A stretch of DNA of 14,215 nt, taken from Actinomycetota bacterium (GTDB lineage Bacteria; Actinomycetota; Thermoleophilia; Gaiellales; Gaiellaceae). Below the pieces are notes generated by a model. It made no database searches and was not told the origin of the DNA. It worked only from the letters and a program-made list of their open reading frames with translations. The position numbers and the translations under genes are program-made. This document shows positions 5,867 through 12,637 of the stretch, piece by piece. Position 1 is the stretch's first letter. Each line of letters opens with the position of its first letter. Where the stretch lies: assembly GCA_013694685.1 (NCBI GenBank), contig JACDBY010000013.1, positions 1 to 14,215 of the forward strand, given 5' to 3'.

Positions 5867-7461
5867 TCCGCAGAGAGCAGCAGCGGGTAGTGCGGCTGAC
5901 CACCGTCGCTGACGTCGGCTTCCACCCCGCGATCCGAGAGTCGCTCGCGCAGCTCGTCCTCGGTCGGCGCCCCCTCGCCCCGAATGAGCTGGACATACGT
6001 CTTCCCCTCTCGGGCGAAGTGCTCGAAGAGCGCGTCCAGCACCACCCAGATGCTCGGGTCGGCGACGAACGCCCGCCCCTCGAGGATCGCGAGGAACTCG
6101 CCCTCGGCGGCGGTGACCCCGTCGACTGTCGCATCGCGCGACGCGCGCGTAATCTCAGCCGCGAGGACGGACGCGACCGCGACCTCCATCGCCTCGACGT
6201 TGGCCGCGAGCGGCTCATCCGCGGCGAAGGCGAACGCGGCGGCGATTCCCTCCGGGATCGTGTCGGTCGCGATCACGTGCACGTCCTTCGTCGATTCCTC
6301 CGCGGCGTTCTCCGAGGCGAGCCTGACGTTCGGGTTGTTCGGGAGCACGATTACGCGCTCGGCGTTCACGGCCGTGATCGCCTCGAGGATCTGACCGACG
6401 GAGGGGTTCATCGTCTGACCGCCCTCGATCACGATCGCCGCACCCTCGCTCCTCAGGATCTCCCGGTTCCCCGCTCCCTGTGCCACCGCGACGAGGCCGA
6501 CCTCGGTGGCCGCCGCCTGGGCGGCCGCGTGGAGTTGCGTGAGCCAGCGCTCCCGTTCCGCGGCCTGGCTTCGCATGTCGCCGATCTCGACGCGGTCGTC
6601 GTCGACGACGCCGACGGCGCGGCCGAGCACGAGTGCGTCCTCTGGCTCGTCGGTGTGCACGTGCACCTTCGCGACCGAGGCGTCACCGGTCACGAGCAGC
6701 GAGTCGCCGAGCGGCTCGAGCGAGGCATGGAGGGCGTCGAGATCCATCGCCCGTCCCTCGACGAGGAAGACCGTGCAGTACCTATATGCCGACTCTTCGT
6801 GGTGGATCGATTCCTCTGTGAGCTCCTCGCTCACCTCGGGCGGCGCTGGCAGCGGCTCACCCGTGAGCCCGTGCAGGACGCCGCGCAGCAGCTCCACCAG
6901 CCCGACGCCACCCGCGTCGACGACGCCCGACTCGCGCAGCTTCTCGAGCATCTCCGGGGTGCGTCGCACCGCGTCGTCGCCGCGCGCGATCGCGCGGGCG
7001 AGCGCCGCTTCGACCTCGAGCCGGCGCACGTCCGGGCGCTCCGACTCCTCCGCCATCTCGCGGATCACGGTGAGCATCGTCCCCTCGGCCGGCACCTTCA
7101 CCGCGTGGTACGCGCTCGTCGCGCCCGCGCGGAGAGCCTGCGCCAGCACCTCTCCGTCGACGGTGCTCGCGTCGCCGAGGACGCGTGCCATGCCTCGGAC
7201 GATCGTGCTCAGGATGACACCGGAGTTCCCCTTCGCAGCCATGGTCGCCTCGCGTTGCACGTCGGCCGCCAGCTGCGGCCGCGCGGTCACGGTCGACCCC
7301 TCGAGCGCATCGACGATACCCCGCATCGTCAGCGCGAGATTGGTTCCCGTGTCGCCGTCCGGCACGGGATAGACGTTGAGCGCGTTGACGCGCCGGCGGT
7401 GCAGCTCGACGTTCTCGAGCGCCGAGCCCGCGAGCAGACGTGCGAGAGCGAGGTCGCTCAC
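5863..7461 (-). CDS. fakA: Fatty acid kinase FakA (DAK2/DhaL domain protein, YloV family)
   Basis: FakA phosphorylates fatty acids held by FakB (DegV) proteins, feeding exogenous or recycled acyl chains into phospholipids. The 532-residue product has the three family parts. The DhaL nucleotide-binding domain has YPVPDGDTGTN (31-41) with the Mg-binding Asp residues, AAKGNSG from 76, PAEGTMLTV and VVDAGGVGL. The middle domain has YCT (Cys229) and HVHT (His267, His269), the Cys/His set important in Staphylococcus FakA. The C-terminal DegV-like domain has GGQTMNPS (347-354), PNNPNVRLA and TDTIPEGIAA. The GTG start overlaps the Asp23 gene's stop as GTGA, and its own stop overlaps the receiver gene. 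asp23-fakA pairing (yloU-yloV in Bacillus) is widely conserved. Confidence 0.95.
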   Translation of the reverse strand: MSDLALARLLAGSALENVELHRRRVNALNVYPVPDGDTGTNLALTMRGIVDALEGSTVTARPQLAADVQREATMAAKGNSGVILSTIVRGMARVLGDASTVDGEVLAQALRAGATSAYHAVKVPAEGTMLTVIREMAEESERPDVRRLEVEAALARAIARGDDAVRRTPEMLEKLRESGVVDAGGVGLVELLRGVLHGLTGEPLPAPPEVSEELTEESIHHEESAYRYCTVFLVEGRAMDLDALHASLEPLGDSLLVTGDASVAKVHVHTDEPEDALVLGRAVGVVDDDRVEIGDMRSQAAERERWLTQLHAAAQAAATEVGLVAVAQGAGNREILRSEGAAIVIEGGQTMNPSVGQILEAITAVNAERVIVLPNNPNVRLASENAAEESTKDVHVIATDTIPEGIAAAFAFAADEPLAANVEAMEVAVASVLAAEITRASRDATVDGVTAAEGEFLAILEGRAFVADPSIWVVLDALFEHFAREGKTYVQLIRGEGAPTEDELRERLSDRGVEADVSDGGQPHYPLLLSAE

Positions 7462-7817
7462 TCCGCTCTCCGCGCATCGTCGACGTGCACTTCGACCGAG
7501 GCGACCACGAGCCCGGTGTGGCGCTCGACCTCGTAGACGACGCGCGAGCGCACCATGGCCGTGACCTCGCCGAGGTTGATCCCGTAGTCGACGACGACGT
7601 GGAGCTCGAGTGCGAGCCCGCCGCCGGTCTCGCGGACGCGCACGCCACGGTCGTCCCGGCCGCGCCGCAGGAGCCTGAGGGGACCGCGGCGGCCAGCCTG
7701 GTCGACCACGCCGAACGACTCGTCGACTGCCCGGCCGGCGATCGTCGCGATCGCGTCGGTCGAGATCGCGACCTTGCCGAGGTCGCTCTCCTGCAGGACC
7801 ACCGTCCCCTTCTTCAC
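7458..7817 (-). CDS. Asp23/Gls24 family envelope stress-response protein (YloU-like)
   Basis: This is a 119-residue Asp23/DUF322-family protein. Conserved blocks are GKVAISTDAIATIAGRAVDE near the N-terminus, GLALELHVVVDYGINLGEV in the centre and VERHTGLVVASVEVHVDD at the C-terminus. Between them is a short Arg-rich loop (about residues 42-58). Family members are linked to cell-envelope stress and, next to fakA, probably to lipid homeostasis; the molecular role is not settled. The frame is open far upstream through rpmB, but the GTG at 7817 (VKKGTVVLQ) gives the family's normal length. It is preceded by TACACT 6 nt before and by no Shine-Dalgarno. Its stop overlaps the fakA start. Confidence 0.9.
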   Translation of the reverse strand: MKKGTVVLQESDLGKVAISTDAIATIAGRAVDESFGVVDQAGRRGPLRLLRRGRDDRGVRVRETGGGLALELHVVVDYGINLGEVTAMVRSRVVYEVERHTGLVVASVEVHVDDARRAE

Positions 7818-7823
7818 GGGGCG

Positions 7824-7829
7824 AGTGTA
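7824..7829 (-). promoter_or_regulatory. -10 element (TACACT), putative leaderless promoter of asp23-fakA-receiver
   Basis: TACACT on the minus strand is followed by 6 nt and the GTG at 7817, in the 49-nt gap after rpmB. No Shine-Dalgarno is present. Confidence 0.5.
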
Positions 7830-7866
7830 GACAGGCCCCGGTGCTCGAGCGGACGGCGCGAGTCGC

Positions 7867-8058
7867 TCAGACGGCCTTCTGCACCTTGCCGGCCTTGAGG
7901 CAGCGGGTACAGACGTAGTCGCGCGTCGGCTTGCCGTCGAGGACGAGCCGGACACGTTGGAGGTTCGGGCTGAACCGCCGCTTCGTCGCGACCATGGAAT
8001 GCGACCGGGAGTTCCCGGCAACCGGCTTCTTGCCGCAGATGGCGCAGACCCTCGACAC
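7867..8058 (-). CDS. rpmB: 50S ribosomal protein L28
   Basis: This is a 63-residue ribosomal protein of the large subunit. It shows the family signatures [20 protein letters not shown] at the start and [10 protein letters not shown] in the middle. It is the zinc-binding (C+) form, with CxxC at Cys5/Cys8 and a second CxxC at Cys50/Cys53. I take the GTG at 8058, which gives the usual length; a TTG three codons upstream is the alternative. TACCAT ends 8 nt before the GTG and there is no Shine-Dalgarno. It lies just after the terminator-like hairpin of the riboflavin operon and upstream of asp23-fakA, a conserved order. Confidence 0.95.
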   Translation of the reverse strand: MSRVCAICGKKPVAGNSRSHSMVATKRRFSPNLQRVRLVLDGKPTRDYVCTRCLKAGKVQKAV

Positions 8059-8066
8059 GGCGCGCA

Positions 8067-8072
8067 ATGGTA
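8067..8072 (-). promoter_or_regulatory. -10 element (TACCAT), putative promoter of rpmB
   Basis: TACCAT on the minus strand is followed by 8 nt and the GTG at 8058. It is identical to the hexamer before the SepIVA-like gene (560-565). A leaderless or nearly leaderless transcript would result. Confidence 0.45.
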
Positions 8073-8090
8073 GCGGAGGACGGACGTTCC

Positions 8091-8119
8091 TAGGTGGGGC
8101 CGCTCTGCGGCCGCACCTA
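8091..8119 (-). terminator. Strong hairpin ending the riboflavin operon
   Basis: The arms TAGGTGCGGCCGC and GCGGCCCCACCTA pair in 12 of 13 positions around a 3-nt loop. The stem begins at the ribH stop codon itself (TAG at 8119-8117). No U-tract follows. It is probably the terminator that separates ribH from rpmB; a role in mRNA 3'-end protection is an alternative. Confidence 0.65.
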
Positions 8120-8923
8120 ACGAGCTGCCGCTGTCCTGAGATTCGCGAATAAGTCGGCCATCTCGAGCGCCGTGCGCACGGCGTCGGCGCCCTTCTCGAT
8201 CCGGGCGTCGGCCTGGTCGAGCCGCTCGAGCGTGAGGACGCCGAACGAGACGGGGACGCCGGTCTCGATCGCGGCGAGCTGGAGACCGGACGCGGCCTCG
8301 CCCGCGACGTAGTCGAAGTGGTGGGTGTCTCCGCGAATCACGCACCCGAGCGCGACGATGCACGCGAAGCGGCGGGTCTTGGCGAGCGCCATCGCGGCGA
8401 GGGGCAGCTCGAACGCCCCGGGGACAGGCATCACGGTGATGGACGCCTGGTCGACGCCGCGGTCGCCGAGCTCGTCGAGCGCGGAGCGGAGGAGACGGCT
8501 CGTGACCTCGCCGTTGAAGCGGCTGACGACGATCCCGACGGCCCTGCGGCCGCCCGTCGGCTCGCCCTCGAGCACGGGATAGCCCGGTGGCACCGCGAGG
8601 CTGCCGGGCGCGTGCTCGGACGTCGCCTCGCGCTTGGTCTCAGCGGATCCCGTAGCCGGCAGGATCGCGGGCCGCTCGTCGTCGCCATCGTGGGACGACG
8701 GCAACTCCACCCGCTCGACCTGCTCGCCGTGAGTCGGAGTCACGCCGTCCGGAGCTCCGTCGCGTGCGTCCGTCGGCCCGGCCGGCCCGGCTGGCCCCTG
8801 GGACGGGGACGTCGGCCATCCTTCGAGGACGTTCTCGCTCGCGCGCTCGAGCTCGTCGGGCTCCGACCGGCGCGTCGCCACGGGGTCGTCGCCCGCGACG
8901 TCCCTGGTGTCGCCGTCAGGCAT
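8117..8923 (-). CDS. ribH: 6,7-dimethyl-8-ribityllumazine synthase with long acidic N-terminal extension
   Basis: RibH condenses 5-amino-6-ribitylaminouracil with 3,4-dihydroxy-2-butanone 4-phosphate, the penultimate step to riboflavin. The core, about 150 residues, starts near YPVLEG and carries VGIVVSRFN, the phosphate loop [22 protein letters not shown] with the catalytic His, [11 protein letters not shown] and a C-terminal [16 protein letters not shown]. The family is normally about 155 residues, but this ORF has 268, with some 115 extra N-terminal residues rich in D, E, P, G, S and T, including GPAGPAGP. Codons in the first third of the extension end in G or C nearly throughout, which supports real coding. 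The ATG at 8923 overlaps ribBA by 8 nt; a GTG lies 3 codons upstream, and internal GTG codons near the core are alternatives without a clear Shine-Dalgarno. Confidence 0.93.
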   Translation of the reverse strand: MPDGDTRDVAGDDPVATRRSEPDELERASENVLEGWPTSPSQGPAGPAGPTDARDGAPDGVTPTHGEQVERVELPSSHDGDDERPAILPATGSAETKREATSEHAPGSLAVPPGYPVLEGEPTGGRRAVGIVVSRFNGEVTSRLLRSALDELGDRGVDQASITVMPVPGAFELPLAAMALAKTRRFACIVALGCVIRGDTHHFDYVAGEAASGLQLAAIETGVPVSFGVLTLERLDQADARIEKGADAVRTALEMADLFANLRTAAAR

Positions 8924-10184
8924 CGTCGGCACCGTAGCGCTCGTCCTGGTGGTGCAGCCTCCCGCCGATCGTGTGGCCGAGCTTCGCCCGCTTCGTCTCG
9001 AGGTAGCCGCGATTCTCGTCGTTCGGCTCGATCTCGATGGGGACCTGCTCGACGACGCGGAGCCCGTAGCCGTCGAGCCCGGTCAGCTTCTTCGGGTTGT
9101 TCGTCAGGATCCGGATGGTCGTCAGACCGAGGTCGGCGAGGATCTGGTTCCCGATTCCCCAGTCTCGCGCGTCGGCCTTGAACCCGAGCTCGAGGTTCGC
9201 CTCGACCGTGTCGCGCCCCTGCTCTTGCAGCTCGTACGCGCGGAGCTTGTTGAGGAGCCCGATGCCGCGTCCCTCCTGGGCGAGGTAGAGCAGGACGCCC
9301 CGCCCCGCTTCCTCGATCCGGGCGAGCGCCAGTTCGAGCTGCTCGCCGCAGTCGCAGCGACGCGAATGGAAGACGTCGCCCGTCGGGCACTCGGAGTGGA
9401 CGCGTACGAGCACGTCCTCCTGCCCTGCCACATCGCCCTTGACGAGCGCGACGTGCTGCTTTCCCGTGAGCGTCTCGCTGTAAGCGACGGCCTGGAAGTC
9501 TCCGTAGTCGGTCGGCAACCGCACCGTCACGACGCGGTCGACCAGCTTCTCCGTTCGGTGGCGGTATTCGATCAGGTCGGCGACCGTGACGAGTTTGAGA
9601 CCGTGGCGCTCGGTGAACTCGACGAGGTCGGGAACGCGCGCCATCGTCCCGTCCTCCTTCATCACCTCGCAGACGACGCCCGCCGGCGTCACGCCGGCGA
9701 GCCGTGCCAGGTCGACGGCGGCTTCGGTCTGACCGGAGCGCTGCAGCACGCCCCCGGGGCGCGCGCGGAGCGGGAAAACGTGCCCCGGGGCGACGAGGTC
9801 GTGGGGCGACGACGTCGGGTCGACCGCGACCTGGATGGTCCGCGCGCGGTCGGCCGCCGAGATGCCCGTCGAGATCCCGTCGCGCGCTTCGATCGAGACG
9901 GTGAAGGCCGTCTGGTTGCGCGCCTCGTTGTGGTCGGTCATCGGCCGTAGACCGAGCTCGTCGCAGCGCTCGGGCGTCAGGCAGAGGCAGATGAGGCCTC
10001 GCGCGTGCGTGGCCATGAAGTTCACCGCCTCCGGGGTCACGAACTGCGCGGCGATCGTGAGATCGCCCTCGTTCTCGCGATCCTCGTCGTCGACGACGAC
10101 GACGAACCGCCCCGAGCGGATCTCCTCGATCGCGTCTTCGATCGCGGCGAACGGGCTCGTCTCGGGCTCGAGCGTGGCGCTCAT
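8916..10184 (-). CDS. ribBA: Bifunctional 3,4-dihydroxy-2-butanone 4-phosphate synthase / GTP cyclohydrolase II
   Basis: RibBA makes both starting units of riboflavin: RibB converts ribulose-5-phosphate to dihydroxybutanone phosphate plus formate, and RibA opens GTP to the pyrimidine precursor. The 422-residue product has the RibB domain at about 12-210, with [13 protein letters not shown] (31-42), [18 protein letters not shown] with His135, and Glu173. The RibA domain runs at about 215-410, with zinc ligands Cys266, Cys277 and Cys279 in [24 protein letters not shown] and TNNPKK. Both active sites look complete. The ATG overlaps the ribE stop as ATGA. The frame is open much further upstream, but that is read-through of ribE's antisense-like frame. 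Confidence 0.97.
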   Translation of the reverse strand: MSATLEPETSPFAAIEDAIEEIRSGRFVVVVDDEDRENEGDLTIAAQFVTPEAVNFMATHARGLICLCLTPERCDELGLRPMTDHNEARNQTAFTVSIEARDGISTGISAADRARTIQVAVDPTSSPHDLVAPGHVFPLRARPGGVLQRSGQTEAAVDLARLAGVTPAGVVCEVMKEDGTMARVPDLVEFTERHGLKLVTVADLIEYRHRTEKLVDRVVTVRLPTDYGDFQAVAYSETLTGKQHVALVKGDVAGQEDVLVRVHSECPTGDVFHSRRCDCGEQLELALARIEEAGRGVLLYLAQEGRGIGLLNKLRAYELQEQGRDTVEANLELGFKADARDWGIGNQILADLGLTTIRILTNNPKKLTGLDGYGLRVVEQVPIEIEPNDENRGYLETKRAKLGHTIGGRLHHQDERYGADDA

Positions 10185-10825
10185 GGGCTCATCGTACCCC
10201 GGCTCGTGGGTCGGCCCGGCCCTCGCCGGCGCGCCTGCGGGCGCCCCGTCAGGAGGCGCTCGACGTACTTCGCGATCACGTCGACCTCGAGGTTCACGCT
10301 GTCTCCGGCGGAGAGCCCACCGAGGGTGGTGGCGGCGAGCGTATGCGGCACGAGCGCAATCTCGACGTCCCGCTCGCCGACCTGCGCGATGGTGAGCGAG
10401 ACGCCGTCCACCGTCATCGAGCCCTTCTCGACGCAGTAGCGCAGGATCTCGGCCGGCGGCACCAGCGTGAGCCGGGCCCCGTCGCCGTCGGGCGCCAGCG
10501 AGCGGACGTTGCCGACGGCGTCGACGTGCCCCTGGACGAGATGACCCCCGAGTGGCTCTCCCGCCCGGAGCGCGGGCTCGACGTTCACCGTGGCTCCGGC
10601 GCCGAGCCGGCCGAGGGTCGTCCGTCCGAGCGTCTCCGCGACCGCGTGGAACCTGATCGAGTCGCCGTCGATCGCCTCGGCGGTCAGGCACACCCCCGCA
10701 ACCGACACGGAGTCACCGACCGCGCTCGCGCGCGCTGTCGTAGGGGCCGCGAGCTCGATCGTCCGATCGCGGTCACCCGTCACCTCGACGATCCGCCCCA
10801 CCTCGCGGACGATTCCCGTGAACAC
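10181..10825 (-). CDS. ribE: Riboflavin synthase alpha chain
   Basis: RibE dismutates two 6,7-dimethyl-8-ribityllumazine molecules to riboflavin, the last step of the pathway. The 214-residue product has the N-terminal [10 protein letters not shown], the barrel-joining [10 protein letters not shown] at 92-101, and the second lumazine-binding barrel with [12 protein letters not shown] and [10 protein letters not shown]. The core ends near residue 192 (IAKYVERLL); a 22-residue Arg/Pro-rich tail follows and overlaps the ribBA start. The start is GTG, 19 nt after ribD. TAGCCT lies 6 nt before it. A GAGGGG close to the GTG is too near to be a normal Shine-Dalgarno. Confidence 0.96.
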   Translation of the reverse strand: MFTGIVREVGRIVEVTGDRDRTIELAAPTTARASAVGDSVSVAGVCLTAEAIDGDSIRFHAVAETLGRTTLGRLGAGATVNVEPALRAGEPLGGHLVQGHVDAVGNVRSLAPDGDGARLTLVPPAEILRYCVEKGSMTVDGVSLTIAQVGERDVEIALVPHTLAATTLGGLSAGDSVNLEVDVIAKYVERLLTGRPQARRRGPGRPTSRGTMSP

Positions 10826-10831
10826 CCCTCG

Positions 10832-10837
10832 AGGCTA
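10832..10837 (-). promoter_or_regulatory. -10-like TAGCCT upstream of ribE
   Basis: TAGCCT on the minus strand is followed by 6 nt and the GTG at 10825. It sits in the 19-nt gap after ribD, so it would be an internal promoter for ribE-ribBA-ribH in addition to read-through from rpe. Confidence 0.4.
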
Positions 10838-10844
10838 CCGCGCA

Positions 10845-11786
10845 TCAGTCCTCGCGGAGGCGCGCGGTCAAGAGCACGTCGACGCCCACCTGCTCGAGCT
10901 CCAGCGACGCGAGGTCGAGCGGCCGCGCAAGCCGTCCGAGCATCGTCGGGCCGTCGCCCGAGAGGACCGGGGCGACGAAGACGAGCAGCTGCTCGACGAG
11001 GCCGGCTTCGAGAAAGGCTGTCGCGAGCGTCGGCCCACCTTCGAGGAGAAGTGACTGGACTCCCGCGGCGCCGAGGGCCTCGAGCTCTGCGAGGAGGGGC
11101 CCGCGTCGAAGCTCGAGGCCGGAGCCATCCGGCAACGGCCCCCGACCGAACGCGAGCCGCCGCGGCTGGCGCTCGACGGCGACGTCACGGACGTCGAGCC
11201 GCGGCGCATCCGCCCGAACCGTTCCCATCCCGACGGCGACCGCGTCGACCTGCGAGCGGAGCTCGTGCACACGGCGCCGCGCGGCCTCGCCCGTCACCCA
11301 GCGTCTGCCCGGGACGACGACCCGCCCGTCGAGCGAGGCTGCGAGCTTGAGCAAGACGTGTGGTCGACCGCGAACGGCCCACGTGCGCCATGCCTCGTTC
11401 TGCCTCCGGGCACGCGGCAGGTCGAGCAGCTCCACCTCGAGCCCGTGCCTGCGCAGCTGCGCCGCGCCGCCGCTCGCTTGCTCGGTCGGGTCGGCGCAGG
11501 CGGCGACGACCCGGATGACCCCGGCCGCGACGATGCGACCGACGCAGGGTGGCGTATGTCCGTGATGGGCGCACGGCTCCATTGTCACGAAGAGCGTGCC
11601 GCCGCGTCCCGCGTCGTCGGCGGCGTCGAGAGCGACGACTTCGGCGTGTCGTCCCCCCGCAGGCTCGCTCACACCTTCGCCGACGATCGCGCCACCGGCG
11701 TCGACGACGACGGCTCCGACCGTCGGGTTCGGATAACCGTGACGCGGCTCCGCGTCGACGAGCGCGAGAGCGCGCTCGAGGCTCAT
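10845..11786 (-). CDS. ribD: Bifunctional diaminohydroxyphosphoribosylaminopyrimidine deaminase / 5-amino-6-(5-phosphoribosylamino)uracil reductase
   Basis: RibD carries out steps two and three of the GTP branch of riboflavin synthesis. The 313-residue product is somewhat shorter than E. coli RibD (367). The deaminase domain (about 1-125) has GYPNPTVGAVVV, the zinc/catalytic HAE at 47-49, and PCAHHGHTPPC with Cys72 and Cys81. The reductase domain (about 143-313) has LKLAASLDGR, WVTGEAAR, VGMGTVRADAPRLDVR and LLLEGGPTLA. The ATG has the best Shine-Dalgarno in the window: GGAGG at 11798-11794, 7 nt upstream. It follows rpe by 22 nt and precedes ribE by 19 nt. Confidence 0.96.
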   Translation of the reverse strand: MSLERALALVDAEPRHGYPNPTVGAVVVDAGGAIVGEGVSEPAGGRHAEVVALDAADDAGRGGTLFVTMEPCAHHGHTPPCVGRIVAAGVIRVVAACADPTEQASGGAAQLRRHGLEVELLDLPRARRQNEAWRTWAVRGRPHVLLKLAASLDGRVVVPGRRWVTGEAARRRVHELRSQVDAVAVGMGTVRADAPRLDVRDVAVERQPRRLAFGRGPLPDGSGLELRRGPLLAELEALGAAGVQSLLLEGGPTLATAFLEAGLVEQLLVFVAPVLSGDGPTMLGRLARPLDLASLELEQVGVDVLLTARLRED

Positions 11787-11793
11787 GCGCCGA

Positions 11794-11798
11794 CCTCC
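11794..11798 (-). promoter_or_regulatory. Shine-Dalgarno of ribD
   Basis: GGAGG on the minus strand stands 7 nt before the ribD ATG. It shows that the canonical anti-SD route is used here for an operon-internal gene, in contrast to the apparent leaderless starts of the unit-heading genes. Confidence 0.8.
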
Positions 11799-11808
11799 GG
11801 TTGGATGC

Positions 11809-12483
11809 TCACGATCCGGCGAGCCGGCGATACGCGGCGGCCGGCTCGGGAGCGCCGAACACCGCGCTGCCCGCGACGAGGATCGTCGCGCCGGCCTCGC
11901 GGATCGCGTGGGCGTTCGACTCCCCCACGCCCCCGTCGACCTGCACGGGCACGTCGACGAGATGGGCGACCTCGGCGATCCGGTCGAGCGCCGCCGGCAT
12001 GAACACCTGGCCCGAGTACCCGGGATGGATGCTCATGCAGAGGACGAGCTCCGCGCCGGCAGCGCGCGCGGCCTCGGCCGCCCGGTCGGGTTGCGTCTCC
12101 GGGTTGAACGCGAGGCCCACCGCAAGCCCGTGCGACCGGGCGTGCTCGGCGACCGCTGCCGGATCGCCTGCCGCCTCGACGTGAAAAGTCACCGAATGCG
12201 CACCCGACGACGCAAACTCTTCGAGGTGATGCGCCGGATCGGAGACCATGAGGTGGCAGTCGAGAATGCCGCCCGCAGCCCGGATCGCGGGGGCGATCGA
12301 ACGCAGTACGACCGGCCCAATCGTCACGGGCGGCACGAAGTGTCCGTCGCCGCAATCGAAGTGGAAGATCCTGCAACCCGCGCCTAGGAGCTCGTCGACC
12401 TGCTCTCCGAGCCGCCGGAAATCGGCCGCATAGATTGACGGCTCCACCTCGCCACCCTCGCGGATCCACGCGCCCCAGGTCAC
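11809..12483 (-). CDS. rpe: Ribulose-phosphate 3-epimerase
   Basis: Rpe interconverts ribulose-5-phosphate and xylulose-5-phosphate in the pentose phosphate pathway. The 224-residue product shows PSIYAADFRRLGEQV, HFDCGDGHFVPPVTIGP, DCHLMV, MSIHPGYSGQVF and VQVDGGVG. Metal and acid/base residues are retained (Ser16, His41, Asp43, His77, Asp183), as are Met79 and Met150. Gly45 replaces the usual Met in H-x-D-x-M-D-G. As the first gene of a riboflavin operon it supplies or drains the RibB substrate. The start is uncertain: GTG at 12483 sits 6 nt after TAGGAT (leaderless geometry), whereas GTG at 12447 has GAGG 8 nt upstream and gives the usual PSI-near-start form. Confidence 0.93.
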   Translation of the reverse strand: MTWGAWIREGGEVEPSIYAADFRRLGEQVDELLGAGCRIFHFDCGDGHFVPPVTIGPVVLRSIAPAIRAAGGILDCHLMVSDPAHHLEEFASSGAHSVTFHVEAAGDPAAVAEHARSHGLAVGLAFNPETQPDRAAEAARAAGAELVLCMSIHPGYSGQVFMPAALDRIAEVAHLVDVPVQVDGGVGESNAHAIREAGATILVAGSAVFGAPEPAAAYRRLAGS

Positions 12484-12489
12484 CAGGCG

Positions 12490-12517
12490 ATCCTACGCCG
12501 GCGCGGGCTTGTGACAG
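12490..12517 (-). promoter_or_regulatory. Promoter of the rpe-rib operon
   Basis: On the minus strand, CTGTCA (12517-12512, four of six matches to TTGACA) lies 16 bp before TAGGAT (12495-12490), which ends 6 nt before the GTG at 12483. This is the only TANNNT site in the window with a plausible -35. Its -35 overlaps the inverted repeat at 12507-12529. Confidence 0.5.
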
Positions 12518-12529
12518 GGTGGCACAAGC
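12507..12529. promoter_or_regulatory. Inverted repeat, possible operator of the rpe-rib operon
   Basis: GCTTGTG and CACAAGC are perfect 7-bp arms separated by 9 nt. One arm and the spacer cover the putative -35 of the rpe promoter, where a bound repressor would block polymerase. The arms resemble CRP-type TGTGA half-sites, but the spacing is one base too long. The function is inferred. Confidence 0.4.
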
Positions 12530-12637
12530 GCCCGATCCGACGACGTCCCGCAGACGCTGGCGCCGATCCTCCGTGCGCGAAATGTCGCTCCGAGCGTCAG
12601 CTCTCGGGGCACCCCAACCCACCACCCACTGACGATT

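Larger units (their letters stand above)
12448..12637. other. Intergenic region between rsmB and the rpe-rib operon
   Basis: This region holds the candidate rpe promoter, the inverted repeat at 12507-12529 and a weak 5-bp stem (12590-12594 / 12603-12607) that might end the rsmB transcript. I looked on both strands for an FMN riboswitch, a tRNA and a small ORF with good context, and found none. Up to position 12483 it may be rpe coding sequence if the upstream GTG is used. Confidence 0.6.

Noticed and set aside
2371..7536. Very long open frames on the plus strand (about 470-550 codons) opposite recG, degV and fakA
   Set aside because: They are antisense shadows of well-recognised genes: Arg/Asp/Glu-rich translations with no domain motifs, produced by G/C third-position bias.
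7458..8363. A 301-residue reading that would extend the Asp23 protein through rpmB into ribH
   Set aside because: Only the last 119 residues match the family. The upstream part is out-of-frame sequence of rpmB and ribH, and a GTG with a -10-like hexamer exists at 7817.
10185..10691. A 169-residue N-terminal extension of RibBA over ribE
   Set aside because: It is an Arg/Gly-rich shadow of ribE. The ATGA overlap at 10181-10184 gives a clear native start.
12507..12529. A CRP-type binding site (TGTGA-N6-TCACA)
   Set aside because: The half-sites are one base too far apart and one is GCACA, so I keep it only as an unassigned inverted repeat.
12590..12607. Hairpin CCGAG-N8-CTCGG downstream of rsmB as a terminator
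   Set aside because: The stem is only 5 bp with an 8-nt loop, too common at this GC content to call.
12448..12637. FMN riboswitch, tRNA or small RNA upstream of rpe
   Set aside because: I could not find the conserved RFN blocks or a cloverleaf by eye on either strand.
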